Assembly: GCF_004297125.1 (NCBI RefSeq)
Contig: NZ_SCVD01000024.1
Span: 1-64,000 of the forward strand
DNA from: Phenylobacterium sp.
GTDB lineage: Bacteria > Pseudomonadota > Alphaproteobacteria > Caulobacterales > Caulobacteraceae
Reading direction: 5' to 3'
Length of the DNA: 64,000 nucleotides
Position numbers and translations under genes: made by a program. Below, piece after piece: positions 15,848-25,322 of this stretch. Under the pieces are notes generated by a model, which saw only the letters and a program-made list of their open reading frames with translations, made no database searches and had not been told where the DNA came from. Within the stretch, counting starts at the first letter, position 1; every line of letters begins with the position of its first letter.

Positions 15848-17650
15848 TTAGCGCCCGGGTTCCGTGGTCGCCGAGCGCATCGTCAGCGCACGCATCCGGG
15901 GAGTCGCCCTGTTCCGGGGCGCGGCCGCCAGCGCCGCGCGCTCCGCATCCAGCAGGTCCTGCTGTTCCTTGGCGGTCTTTCTGACGCGGTAGACCATGCC
16001 CACCAGGAAACCCAGCATCGAGAAGGCGAGGGCGTGGTTGTCGTCCTGGCTCAGCACGCCCCGGATGATCACGAAGACCGTCGCGGAGACGGCCAGCGGC
16101 AACAGCAGTGTCTTTTCGCGGGTGTCGAGCGCCGCGGGGCTCTTCAGGATCGTCCGGACCGCGGCGGCGATCGCGAGTACGAACATGCCATAGAAGGCGA
16201 GGAAGCCCAGGACCCCGTAGTCCAGCCCGATCGAAAGGTAGTAGTTGTCGATCGTCGTGAAGCCGCCGGGGGAAAATCCCAGCGTTTCGGCGGCCGTGCC
16301 CGCGCCATGGCCCCAAGGCTGCCCGAAGATCTTCGGCACGCCCAGGTTGATCTGCTCCTGGCGCGCATCGTTGCTACTGGCCGCTTCGCCGCCGCCAAGC
16401 ACGAGGACGCGCACCTTGTGAACGAACATCACCGCCATGATCGCGAAGCCGAAAGCAGCAGGATAGGCATAGACGACGGCGGCGGCCATCAGGCTTCGCG
16501 CGTTCCTACCGAGTTGAAGGAGCGCCCAGAGCAAGTAATATGCCAGAAAGGACGCCATCATTCCCAAAATACCGAGCCGCGCGTCCGTCATTCGGATGCA
16601 GAGAAAGAAGGTTGGGATGAGCAATGCGCATAATACTCGAAACCATACACTGTATTTTTGCATCGCGAAATGAATGCAAAATGGCGTGAATAGCGCAAGA
16701 CACTCTGCAAATGATAGGGGGCTGGCGTAAATGGATTTTGCTCTATACATATCTCCGCGAAGAATTACTTGCATGTACTTTGCGGCCAGAGCATCGTCGA
16801 TTTTGAGAAAAGGCGGTACGTGGTTCAGCCACAGGGGATGCTTCATCATGTTCTCAAATATGGCGACAATCGCCATTGGCAAACTCAACATGATGAAAAG
16901 CGTGGCGTAGCGTTCGACCCTCCCAGGTTTCCGCGCGACCCACATGCCAACAAGGAACATGGTCGTCCAGTTGACTTGCGCCAAGGCCGCAGTGTTCAGG
17001 GAGGCCGCCGGGTCTTTTGAAAGCGGGATAGTTATAAATTGGATCGCCAGAAACGATGAGGCGGCGAACCAGAAGCCGGGCGGCGCCCTTAGCGTTTCGG
17101 CCAGTTCGCCGCGGAAGACCGAAGACGACGAGAGGGATATCAAGAACAGAAGAGCGAGCGGGAAGCTGGTGAGCCGCAGGGCCGTGATCCAGGGCAGGCC
17201 GGGCAGCGAGAGCGCCAGATAGTTGGGCCACACCAGAAGGCTGATGAGGACTCCCGCATAGAAGGCTTCCATCGACGTGGTGGGCGCGTTGTGGGTCTCA
17301 GGCAGCGCCCAGATCGCGAGCAAGACCAGGATAACGATCGGCACCGCGAACGGCACCAGTAGATAGGGCGCCGTCAGCCCGAACATGAAGCCATAGGCAA
17401 CGCAGATTATGCCGAGCGCGATCGGGAAGACGATCCTGGCGATGATCCGGGCCGGATGGCGCGGATTGATGTAGGGGCGCATGATCGCGAAGCGCGGCTC
17501 GGTGAGCTTGCGCCAGGGCCACAGCACGACCCACGTCAGCCAGCGAATGACCAGCGCAGCGCCCCACAGAAGCCACGCGCGGGGCGTCTCCGGCCTAATG
17601 TCGGCGTTGCTGTCCAGGGCTCGGAGGAACCCAACCACTTTCTGGAGCAT
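15848..17650 (-). CDS. O-antigen ligase/polymerase-like membrane protein (Wzy/WaaL)
   Basis: 600 aa with about a dozen hydrophobic segments. The large periplasmic loop before the last cluster ends in TTIDNYYLSIGLDYGVLGFLAF, the Wzy/WaaL signature around the conserved (D/H)N-x-YL and glycine. A charged cytoplasmic C-terminal tail follows. It would polymerise lipid-linked repeat units in the periplasm. It is transcribed against its neighbours. Its middle part (around 16560-16760) is much more AT-rich than the flanks; for example 16621-16680 has only 23 G+C. Confidence 0.82.
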   Translation of the reverse strand: MLQKVVGFLRALDSNADIRPETPRAWLLWGAALVIRWLTWVVLWPWRKLTEPRFAIMRPYINPRHPARIIARIVFPIALGIICVAYGFMFGLTAPYLLVPFAVPIVILVLLAIWALPETHNAPTTSMEAFYAGVLISLLVWPNYLALSLPGLPWITALRLTSFPLALLFLISLSSSSVFRGELAETLRAPPGFWFAASSFLAIQFITIPLSKDPAASLNTAALAQVNWTTMFLVGMWVARKPGRVERYATLFIMLSLPMAIVAIFENMMKHPLWLNHVPPFLKIDDALAAKYMQVILRGDMYRAKSIYASPLSFAECLALFTPFCIHFAMQKYSVWFRVLCALLIPTFFLCIRMTDARLGILGMMASFLAYYLLWALLQLGRNARSLMAAAVVYAYPAAFGFAIMAVMFVHKVRVLVLGGGEAASSNDARQEQINLGVPKIFGQPWGHGAGTAAETLGFSPGGFTTIDNYYLSIGLDYGVLGFLAFYGMFVLAIAAAVRTILKSPAALDTREKTLLLPLAVSATVFVIIRGVLSQDDNHALAFSMLGFLVGMVYRVRKTAKEQQDLLDAERAALAAAPRNRATPRMRALTMRSATTEPGR

Positions 17651-17751
17651 GGCCTGGATGCTACGCTCCAGTCATTGACGAGGGGTTCAGCAACCCAGGC
17701 GGTCCAAGAGACGCGTCGATCCCTGCTGAAGCGCGCTGGATACCGAGAGCC

Positions 17752-18864
17752 ATGCTGAAAGTTCGATCCAAGTTTGTCGTCGTGATCGCGGCGGCCGTCG
17801 GAGGCCCCTTACTGATCGCATGCAACGACGCGCAAACCAAGCCGGCGCCCGCGGCTCAGGAGGTCGCCGAAGCGCCGAAGGCGAAGACCGTGACCGTCAA
17901 GACAACCCAGGAACTGTTCACGGCCCTGATGACCGCGCGTGGCGGCGACACCTACCTGCTGGCGCCGGGTCAATACAGCGCCCTTGGCTTGCGCGGCGCG
18001 AAATACGGTGGTTCCGGCGTGACCATCAAGTCGGCCGATCCGAAGAACAGAGTCACCATGGCGGGCATTGAACTCGCCGACTGCAGCGGGCTGTCCTTCG
18101 AGGATATCGAGGTCACCATTAACCAGCGCACTCAGACCGCTCTGAATGTGAATGCCTGCAGCGGCGTTCGCCTCAGCAGCCTGGACGTCCATGGCCCGCC
18201 CGGCGCTCAGAATGGCGGCCTGTTATTCCGCAACAGCACCAACGTCATCGTCAACGACACGGACTTCCATGACCTGGGTACGGCCGTTCGCAACGTGGAC
18301 AGCAACTACGTCACGATCTCGGGAAGCCGATTCAGGGATATCCGAGGGGATGGCGTCCAGACCACCGGTACGTCGAACATCACGATTACGGGCAATCACT
18401 TCACCGATTTCCACACCGCCCCGGGGGATCACCCGGACGCGATCCAGTTCTTCACGGTGAACCAGAAGGCCGAGGTTCACGACATCATGATCACCGACAA
18501 CGTGATCGTTCGCGGCAAGGGTGACATTACCCAGGGCATCTTCATGGGAAATGAGGCCGATCTGGCGTACGTGGACGTAACGATCTCGGGCAACAAGGTC
18601 GTCGGCGCGATGTGGAATGGCATAGCGATCGGCAAGGGCCGGAACCTCAGTATCACCAACAACATCGTCCAGGGCTATGTGGACCAGAGTTCTTGGATCA
18701 TGGCGGAGGGCGCAGTGAACGCCGTGATCTCGAACAACCGCAGTACGGACTATGTCGACAAGGACAACAAGAGCGCCAAGTTCAAGGACAACAAGCGGCT
18801 GAAGCTAGGCAAGGTTGGCGACGTTTCTGCGCTGGAATTGCCGCCCTTGCCCCAGGAAAACTGA
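17752..18864 (+). CDS. Parallel beta-helix lipoprotein
   Basis: 370 aa. The signal peptide ends in the lipobox LIAC (Cys at about 24), so it should be an outer-membrane or periplasmic lipoprotein. Residues ~45-340 are the same right-handed beta-helix as the gene at 1-1710, including the block FRNSTNVxVNDTDFHDLGTAVRN and the HTAPGDHPDAIQFF segment, but without the RTX tail. Family members include polysaccharide lyases, epimerases and polygalacturonase-like hydrolases. Sitting beside the polymerase and glycosyltransferases, it is a candidate for editing the exopolysaccharide during export. The substrate is not known. Confidence 0.87.
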   Translation: MLKVRSKFVVVIAAAVGGPLLIACNDAQTKPAPAAQEVAEAPKAKTVTVKTTQELFTALMTARGGDTYLLAPGQYSALGLRGAKYGGSGVTIKSADPKNRVTMAGIELADCSGLSFEDIEVTINQRTQTALNVNACSGVRLSSLDVHGPPGAQNGGLLFRNSTNVIVNDTDFHDLGTAVRNVDSNYVTISGSRFRDIRGDGVQTTGTSNITITGNHFTDFHTAPGDHPDAIQFFTVNQKAEVHDIMITDNVIVRGKGDITQGIFMGNEADLAYVDVTISGNKVVGAMWNGIAIGKGRNLSITNNIVQGYVDQSSWIMAEGAVNAVISNNRSTDYVDKDNKSAKFKDNKRLKLGKVGDVSALELPPLPQEN

Positions 18865-18881
18865 GCCGTTCCGCGCGCGGG

Positions 18882-19934
18882 TCAGCCGCGCCCAGTCTTC
18901 GCCGCCCGCGTTTCGAACACTGATTTCAGGAACGCGATCAATTCGGCGGGTTCCGTCGTCGCGCGTCGCGGCTCCCGTGTCTGCGTCGCCGCCAGGGCCG
19001 TGCGGAGTTCGTCGGCGTTCCGGGCCAGCTGGACCAGCCCGCGCGCGGCGAAGGCCTCGGTGATCTCCGATTGGTGGTCGTCGTAGTGCTCGCCCAGGCT
19101 GGACAGCCGGGGCATGGCGATGACGTGGCAACCCTGGCGCAGGGCGGTGATCAGCGATCCTGTACCGCCGTGGCACACGACCACGTCAGCTTTGACGAGC
19201 AGATCCTGAATGTCCTGGAACGGCATGGTCTCGACTGCGCCCAGGCCGTCGGGTTTCAACCCGCCGACGCCGGTCTGCACCACGAGGTCGTGGGGAATCT
19301 CGCCGGCCGCCTTCAGCTCGGCGACCGAACTCACCAGGCGGTCGAAGGGCAGGGTGGCGCCCACCGTCGCGAACAGCAGTTGCTGCTTGTCGGGGCGCGG
19401 CCCGTCCAGCAGGCGCAGGGGATCGAACACCTTGGCCTTGGGATAGTAGGACGCCAGGGCCTTCGACTGGACCACCACGTCATGCGCCAGCGGCGCGGCC
19501 AGCCGCCCGAAGAGCGACGGGCCGTCGAACCTCGCGAAGGACTCGACCACCACCACGTGCGCGCCCAGCAGCCGGCCCCACAGGACCGCGAAGAACACTG
19601 CCCCGGCGCCGGTGCTGACCACCACGTCGGGCCGTTCCTTGAGCATGATCGCGGCCGAGCGGAAGAAGTTCTGCACCGCGCCGCGCAGCATCGTGAACAC
19701 GCCATGCATGCGCGCCTGGCCCGCCGCGTAGTGCGGGACGAAGTGCGTGCGGTGCTGGGCCGAGAGGCTGTGCCCCAGCGCAGTGTCCTCGGTGACGAAG
19801 AAGTAGTCGTAGGCCGACCACGCAGGCTCCAGATCGAGGATCTGGCGCACATGGCCGCCCCCGGATCCCGCCAGGCACAGGCGAAGCGGCCGCGACGACG
19901 GCCTGGGATCACGACCTTCGCTTGTGGAACTCAA
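18882..19934 (-). CDS. Alg14-Alg13-like fused glycosyltransferase (PssD-PssE type)
   Basis: 350 aa if translation starts at TTG 19934, which has GGAG about 10 nt upstream; the frame stays open further upstream but with low-complexity, unconvincing sequence. The N-terminal half matches Alg14/PssD (LCLAGSGGGHVRQILDLE, DVVVSTGAGAVFFAV). The C-terminal half matches Alg13/PssE and MurG C-domains (LLFATVGATLPFDRLV, VVCHGGTGSLITALRQG). In rhizobia and yeast these halves are separate subunits that assemble into one enzyme; here they are one chain. Likely a UDP-sugar (glucuronosyl or GlcNAc) transferase at the membrane. Confidence 0.83.
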   Translation of the reverse strand: MSSTSEGRDPRPSSRPLRLCLAGSGGGHVRQILDLEPAWSAYDYFFVTEDTALGHSLSAQHRTHFVPHYAAGQARMHGVFTMLRGAVQNFFRSAAIMLKERPDVVVSTGAGAVFFAVLWGRLLGAHVVVVESFARFDGPSLFGRLAAPLAHDVVVQSKALASYYPKAKVFDPLRLLDGPRPDKQQLLFATVGATLPFDRLVSSVAELKAAGEIPHDLVVQTGVGGLKPDGLGAVETMPFQDIQDLLVKADVVVCHGGTGSLITALRQGCHVIAMPRLSSLGEHYDDHQSEITEAFAARGLVQLARNADELRTALAATQTREPRRATTEPAELIAFLKSVFETRAAKTGRG

Positions 19935-20178
19935 GGCTTGCTGCTCCCGGACATTTCGGCGGGCTTTTGGCACGCTATTCGCAAACAAACCATGCGAGCC
20001 TGGCGGACGCGATGGGCGCTCCGCAGGCGGCGTCCGCCGACCCTTGCTCACACATTGTTCACAAGCGATATTGTACCGGAGCGAGACACTGCGGTGATTT
20101 GGGAGGGAAGGGGCTGGCGCGCCGGCTTGGTCCCGCGACCCCGTTGACGCTCGGTAGACCAACAAGGGGCAATACAAA

Positions 20179-21045
20179 ATGCGCTCATTCCGTGGCCTGT
20201 CCTTGGCCGTTTCGGTTTGCCTGCTGCTCGCAGCCTGCGGTGACAAGGAGCCCAAGGGCCAGGTCGTCGCCACGTTCGACGGCAAGGAGATCACCGCCAC
20301 CGAGCTTCGCAACGAGATGGGCGCCTTCCAGGCCCCGAACGCGCAGGTCCGCAAACAGGCCGAGCAGCAGGCGCTGAACAACATCCTGTCGCGCAAGGCG
20401 CTGGCTCAGGCGGCGGAGAAGGCCGGGGTGGCCAAGACGCCGGAATTCGCGCAGCAAGAAAAGGCGATGCACGAGGCCCTGCTGGTCCGCTCCTGGCAGG
20501 CGCAGATCGCCAAGCTGACGCCTGAGCCGAGCAAGGTCGAGGCCGACAAGTTCATCGCCGAGCATCCCGACATGTACGCCGCCCGCAAGGTGTGGGTGGT
20601 GGATCAGCTCAGCTTCCCGCGGCCGACCGACCCCAGCCTTGCCGAAGCCATGCGGCCCCTGACAACGCTCGAGGATGTCGCCGCGCTGCTGGCCAGCCGG
20701 AACATCCCGTCGCGTCGCGCCGAAGGCGAGATCGACGCCCTGGGCCTGGATCCGCGGTTCACCGCCCAGATCATCAAGCTTCCCCCTGGTGAGGTGTTCG
20801 TCGTCCCGAACGGCAACGTCCTGGTCGCGAATCGCATTCGTGAGACCCGCGTCGTGCCGCTCACCGGCGATCAGGCCGTTCGCCATGCGACCGCGCTGCT
20901 GAAGAACCAGCGGACGCGCGAAGCCATTCAGCGGCAGTTCAGCTCGGTGGTGGCTGCATCCAAGAAGGAGATCAAATACGCCAAGGCGTATGAGCCGCAG
21001 CAGCCGAAAAAGGCCGCCGCGCCGGCCGCCGCGCCTAAGAAATAG
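20179..21045 (+). CDS. EpsD-like peptidyl-prolyl cis-trans isomerase lipoprotein
   Basis: 288 aa. Signal peptide with lipobox LAAC (Cys at about 21). The body resembles SurA/EpsD family proteins: an N-terminal helical chaperone part (FDGKEITATELRNEM, ILSRKALAQAAEKAG) and a degenerate parvulin-like region, then a Lys/Pro/Ala-rich C-terminus. EpsD homologues lead exosortase-associated exopolysaccharide operons. This is the first gene of the run to EpsI at 26908, and its probable role is folding of the outer-membrane exporter or beta-barrel encoded next. Confidence 0.8.
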   Translation: MRSFRGLSLAVSVCLLLAACGDKEPKGQVVATFDGKEITATELRNEMGAFQAPNAQVRKQAEQQALNNILSRKALAQAAEKAGVAKTPEFAQQEKAMHEALLVRSWQAQIAKLTPEPSKVEADKFIAEHPDMYAARKVWVVDQLSFPRPTDPSLAEAMRPLTTLEDVAALLASRNIPSRRAEGEIDALGLDPRFTAQIIKLPPGEVFVVPNGNVLVANRIRETRVVPLTGDQAVRHATALLKNQRTREAIQRQFSSVVAASKKEIKYAKAYEPQQPKKAAAPAAAPKK

Positions 21046-21100
21046 GTATGTTGGCGCTGTCCGGACGGGAACGGATCAAGCGGTGAGGCAAGGCAGGGTC

Positions 21101-22339
21101 ATGACGCTTAACGAACGGCGGCGCAGTTGTTGGGTGGCGCTTGCCGTCGGCGCAGGGGGCGTTGTGCTGTGCGCTGGGTCGGCTCATGCGCAGGCGGGGG
21201 GCGGCATGCCGTCGGCTGGCGGCGCGCAAAAACCGTTCACCGTCGATGTGATCGGAGCGATCCTCTACGATAGCAATGCGGCGAGGGGGCAAGACCAGAT
21301 CGCCGTCGCGCGGGATCTCCACAAGAGTGAAGTCACCTACTCCCCCAGTGTCTTAGTGACCGTCAACCGGCCGCTCGGTCGGAATCTGGTGTTTCTGAGC
21401 GCGGCGGGGGGATATGACTTCCATAAATATAACAAGCAACTCGAAAGCGGGCGGGTAGACGTCTCTGGTGGCGGCATGGCGCGGCTGGGGCCGTGCGGCC
21501 TTAGTTTGACCGGTGGTTACGCGGTTCGGCAAAGCGACCTTGAGGACCTGCCGCTGCGGGTTACCCGCAATCGTCAAACAACCCGAAGCGTCGCTGCCCA
21601 GACCTCGTGCTTCGTCGGTACCGGCCTGACCGGGTTCCTGGGTGTCAGCGCGAGCGACACCAGCAACAGCGCCGACTTCAACCTCGTCGATTCCGACTCT
21701 GTGTCTCTCAACGGCGGCTTTGGCTATGGCAACCGGCGATTGGGAACGGTGCAGGTCATCGGCGGCTATACAAGATCGAGCTACGGCGAGAGCGCCAACC
21801 CGCTGGTCCGGAACCAACCCGGGTTCAACGCATACAATATCGGGCTGCAGTATTCGCGCGAGATCGGAAACCGCCTCAGCGGCAACGCCAGCATCACATA
21901 TCAGACGGTTGACAGCAGCGATCCCCTGATCGGCAGCTCATCGAATCTGTCGGGCACCGGCGCATTGGATTACCGGCTCAACTCCCGCATGGGCCTTAAT
22001 CTTATTTACTCACGAGGTGCGGCGCCTTCGATCGTCGAAGGCTACGACTACATCCTGGACGAGTCGGTGGGCCTCAGCGCGCGCTACTCTTTGTCATCTC
22101 GTATCCAGTCCTCGTTCGGCGCCAGATGGGCCAAGACAGACTACAAGGGAAGAACCCAGGTGCTTCTCGATGTTCCGACGGACGAACGGACGCGAGCGCT
22201 GTTTGCCCAGGTCTCGATGCAGTTGGGCAGGACCGCTACAGTCTCTCTGAACGTCAACCAAACCAAACGGACGTCAAACCCCGACGTGTTCGACTATACG
22301 GCCTACCAAGTGGGCGTCACAGCGAAGAAGTCTTTCTGA
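21101..22339 (+). CDS. Outer-membrane beta-barrel protein of the exopolysaccharide export operon
   Basis: 412 aa from ATG 21101. A signal peptide ends at AGSAHAQA. The rest alternates in amphipathic strands with aromatic girdles (for example GGYDFHKYNK, YNIGLQYSREIGNRLS, GLNLIYSRG) and ends in YQVGVTAKKSF, a C-terminal Phe signal for outer-membrane insertion. It resembles the beta-barrel proteins found beside EpsD in exosortase loci. Likely a surface-exposed partner for polysaccharide export or anchoring. Confidence 0.8.
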   Translation: MTLNERRRSCWVALAVGAGGVVLCAGSAHAQAGGGMPSAGGAQKPFTVDVIGAILYDSNAARGQDQIAVARDLHKSEVTYSPSVLVTVNRPLGRNLVFLSAAGGYDFHKYNKQLESGRVDVSGGGMARLGPCGLSLTGGYAVRQSDLEDLPLRVTRNRQTTRSVAAQTSCFVGTGLTGFLGVSASDTSNSADFNLVDSDSVSLNGGFGYGNRRLGTVQVIGGYTRSSYGESANPLVRNQPGFNAYNIGLQYSREIGNRLSGNASITYQTVDSSDPLIGSSSNLSGTGALDYRLNSRMGLNLIYSRGAAPSIVEGYDYILDESVGLSARYSLSSRIQSSFGARWAKTDYKGRTQVLLDVPTDERTRALFAQVSMQLGRTATVSLNVNQTKRTSNPDVFDYTAYQVGVTAKKSF

Positions 22340-22361
22340 GTTTGCCTGCGGAGACCATGAG

Positions 22362-23243
22362 ATGCGCTTCTCTATAACCCGGATGATGCTGGCCCTGGTG
22401 TTCGTATTGGCCGCGCCGCTGGCTGCTTTCGCGCAGCCCGTGCCGGCCGCGCCTGCCGCCGCTCCGACGGCCGCAATTCCGCCCGCCGCGACTCCGCCAG
22501 CCGCGTCCCTGTTTTCGACCGACCTCGCCGGCGACCGGCAGTACACCCTGGGCATCGGGGATACCATCGAGGTGGCGGTTGTCGGACGCTCCGACTTCAA
22601 TGGCCGCGCGCGGATCGGCAGCGACGGCGCCGTGCTTCTGCCGTTCCTCGGCGCGGTCCCCGCGACCAACCGGACTCCGGGGCAACTCGCCGATGAGGTC
22701 CGGGCGGCCCTGGAGAAAGGCGGATACTTCTCGAACCCGGTCGTGCGGATCGATGTCGTGGGCGTGGCCAGCCGCTACGTGACGATCCTGGGCGCCGTGG
22801 GCGCGCCGGGTCTGATGGCGCTGGATCGGCGCTATCGCCTCTCGGAAATCCTCGCCCGCGCGGGGGGCAAGAGCGAGGCCGGCGTCGACTATGTCATTCT
22901 CACCCCGGAGACCGGCGCCTCGAAGCAGTACAAGATGGCCGATCTTGCCACCGGAAGCGGTGAACAGGATCCCTATGTCAACAATGGCGACAAGATCTAT
23001 GTCCCTGCGGCGCAGACAGCGCTGTTCTACATTACCGGCCAGGTCAAGAATCCGGGCTCCTATCCCGTGACGGAGGGCCTGACGCTCCGTATGGCTCTGG
23101 CCCGCGCGGGCGGCCTCACCGAGTCCGGCAGCGACAAGAAGGTAAAGATTAACCGGAAGGGTGAGACGGTGAAGAGCGTCAAGCTGGACGAAACCATCGT
23201 GGAGCCCTCCGACATTCTCACCGTCGGCGAGCGGCTGTTCTAA
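22362..23243 (+). CDS. Wza-type polysaccharide export protein
   Basis: 293 aa. A cleavable signal peptide (APLAAFAQ) is followed by a Pro/Ala-rich linker, the poly-export domain (YTLGIGDTIEVAVVGRSDFNGRARIGSDG; LPFLGAV), and two SLBB domains (ASRYVTILGAVGAPG; ALFYITGQVKNPGSYPV). No lipobox Cys is seen at the processing site. It forms the periplasm/outer-membrane channel for exopolysaccharide; the Caulobacter counterpart is HfsD. It is 22 nt after the beta-barrel gene and 18 nt before the Wzz-like gene. Confidence 0.92.
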   Translation: MRFSITRMMLALVFVLAAPLAAFAQPVPAAPAAAPTAAIPPAATPPAASLFSTDLAGDRQYTLGIGDTIEVAVVGRSDFNGRARIGSDGAVLLPFLGAVPATNRTPGQLADEVRAALEKGGYFSNPVVRIDVVGVASRYVTILGAVGAPGLMALDRRYRLSEILARAGGKSEAGVDYVILTPETGASKQYKMADLATGSGEQDPYVNNGDKIYVPAAQTALFYITGQVKNPGSYPVTEGLTLRMALARAGGLTESGSDKKVKINRKGETVKSVKLDETIVEPSDILTVGERLF

Positions 23244-23261
23244 GGACCCGGGCCCGATCCC

Positions 23262-24614
23262 ATGAACATCCTTCAGTTCCTTAGAATATTCTGGGCGCGA
23301 CGGCTGATCGTACTGATCGCCGTCATATGCTCTTTCGTCGGCGCGTATATCGTCGTGTCGATCGTCCAACCGCGATACGAGGCGGTTTCCCGTGTCGTCC
23401 TGAACATGGCGCTGCGACCCGACCCGGTCACCGGCGAGGTCGTCAGCGCGAGAGAGGGTGCGGCGTATTTCGAATCGCAGATCGAACTCACCAAGGATTA
23501 TGCGGTGACGGGTCCGGTGGTCGATGCTCTGGGATGGCTGACTGACCCCTCCCGCATAAGCGCCTATTCACGGCGCGACCCGTCGGACACCCGCGACTTT
23601 CGCCGCTGGCTCTCGCAGGAAGTCGAGAGCAGCACTAAGGCGAGCATCGAGGGCGCGGGCTCAACGCTCGCCATCACCTTCCGGGCGCCGTCGCCGCAGA
23701 TCGCCGCTGTTGGCGCCGAGACACTGCGCACCGCCTTCCTTCAGGCGAGCCTTGCGCAGCGCCTGAAAGATGCATCGGCCAACGCGAAGTTCTTCAACGC
23801 CCAGGCCGAAGAAGCTCGGAAGCTTGCCGAGACGGCCGAGAACACCAAGGCACAGTATGAAAAGGCCACCGGCATCATCATGCAGGGGCGAGAGTCCGAC
23901 CTTGACAGCGAACGCCTAGCCGCGCTCGCGGGGCAGGCGACCGTTGGGCTCGGGCCGGGGGCGAGCGCCGCTTCTGGTGGCGTGAGCGCGGCGATGCAAC
24001 TCGCCCAGATCGACGCCCAGATCGCCGACGCGGCAAAGCGGCTCGGCCCGAACCACCCTGAGATGCAGGCCGCGCGCATCCGGCGCGACATGGTCGCCAA
24101 GGTCGCGGCCCAGGAGGCTGCGAATGAGAACGCCGTGACCAGCGGCGCGGCAGGCGCCGCAGCGATCTCGCGTGCGCTCGCGGAGCAGAAGGCGCGCGTC
24201 ATCGGCCAGCGTGACCAGGTCGAGCGGCTGCGGCAACTTCAGGCGGAGGTGGACCTTCGTCGCGACCAATACCGCTCCGCGGCCGCCAAGGCTGCGCAGT
24301 ATACGATCGAGGCTTCGGTTTCCGACTCTGGCGTGACGCCGCTGGGTATCGTGGTGACGCCGTCGAGCCCCATCTTCCCGAACAAGCCGCTGATCCTGGG
24401 TGGCGCTGTTGGCCTCGGCTTCGGGATGGGCATGGCCCTCGCGCTCCTCCTGGAACTTCTGAATCGTCGCGTACGCAGCGTCGATGATCTCAAGCTGTCG
24501 AGCGACATCCACTGCATCGCCGTGATTGAGGAACCCAGCGGTAAGAATCCCGCGCGTAAGCTCCGTCGGGCCATTCGCAATCTCTTTCCCCGATGGACCG
24601 GAGCGCCCACGTGA
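23262..24614 (+). CDS. Wzz/GumC-like chain-length determinant
   Basis: 450 aa. It has one N-terminal transmembrane segment (about residues 14-33), a long periplasmic region with alpha-helical coiled coil (about 150-350, including DASANAKFFNAQAEEARK and the LAQIDAQIADAAKRLGPNHPE block common in this family), then a proline-containing second membrane segment near 375-400. It is the inner-membrane co-polymerase of the export complex and works with the kinase homologue encoded next; the Caulobacter counterpart is HfsA. Confidence 0.9.
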   Translation: MNILQFLRIFWARRLIVLIAVICSFVGAYIVVSIVQPRYEAVSRVVLNMALRPDPVTGEVVSAREGAAYFESQIELTKDYAVTGPVVDALGWLTDPSRISAYSRRDPSDTRDFRRWLSQEVESSTKASIEGAGSTLAITFRAPSPQIAAVGAETLRTAFLQASLAQRLKDASANAKFFNAQAEEARKLAETAENTKAQYEKATGIIMQGRESDLDSERLAALAGQATVGLGPGASAASGGVSAAMQLAQIDAQIADAAKRLGPNHPEMQAARIRRDMVAKVAAQEAANENAVTSGAAGAAAISRALAEQKARVIGQRDQVERLRQLQAEVDLRRDQYRSAAAKAAQYTIEASVSDSGVTPLGIVVTPSSPIFPNKPLILGGAVGLGFGMGMALALLLELLNRRVRSVDDLKLSSDIHCIAVIEEPSGKNPARKLRRAIRNLFPRWTGAPT

Positions 24615-25321
24615 CGAGTGCGACACGCACGGCCGAACGACCCGGTGGAGCCGCGCCCGATGGTGCGAGCCTGGCGAAATCGGAAGTGCAATTCTCTCCG
24701 AACCTGGTGACGCTTTCGGCGCCGCTGAGCTCCGGCGCGGAATCCATCCGCGTGCTCCGGACTCACGTGCTGGCGCAGCATGTCAACGCGGGCCGACGCG
24801 CGCTGGCGATCTGCGGTGCAAGCCTGGGCGTCGGGTGCACGTTCGTGTCCGCGAACCTAGCCGTGGCCCTGGCCCAGAGCGGCCTGAAGGTGCTGCTGGT
24901 GGACGCCGACCTTCGCGCGCCACGCATCCAGGAATTCATCCGGCCGGCCAGCCCAACTGGCGGCCTAGGCGCATGCCTTCGCGCGCCAGGTTCCGCCATT
25001 AGCGACTTTATCGAGGAGGATGTGTATCCAAACCTCTCGGTCATGTTCGCTGGCGAAGAGTTGGTCGACACCCAGGAACTGTTGGCGCGGGAGTGGTTCG
25101 ACGAGGTGATGAAGTATTGCCTGCGCGAATACGACGCGACGATCGTCGACACGCCGCCGGCGAACACATCCTCCGACTGCCGCCGCATCAGCAATGTGGT
25201 CGGCTATAGCCTGCTGGTGGCCCGCCGCAACCGGAGCCTGGTGTCCGACGTGAAGACCCTGGCCGAACAGTTGATCGACGACCACGTGAAGGTGGTCGGC
25301 ACCCTCTTGAACGCGGACTGA
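24611..25321 (+). CDS. BY-kinase homologue (CpsD/HfsB-like) with altered Walker A
   Basis: 236 aa from GTG 24611, which overlaps the previous stop and has GGAG at SD distance; ATG 24593 is possible but has no SD. The fold is that of bacterial tyrosine autokinases/MinD-type ATPases: Walker A' VLLVDADLRAPR and Walker B DATIVDTPP are kept. In Walker A, GASLGVGCT (69-77), the essential Lys is Cys76, and the C-terminus lacks the usual tyrosine cluster. It is therefore probably a non-phosphorylating partner of the Wzz-like protein. Caulobacter HfsB occupies the same position. Confidence 0.85.
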   Translation: MTSATRTAERPGGAAPDGASLAKSEVQFSPNLVTLSAPLSSGAESIRVLRTHVLAQHVNAGRRALAICGASLGVGCTFVSANLAVALAQSGLKVLLVDADLRAPRIQEFIRPASPTGGLGACLRAPGSAISDFIEEDVYPNLSVMFAGEELVDTQELLAREWFDEVMKYCLREYDATIVDTPPANTSSDCRRISNVVGYSLLVARRNRSLVSDVKTLAEQLIDDHVKVVGTLLNAD

Positions 25322-25322
25322 G

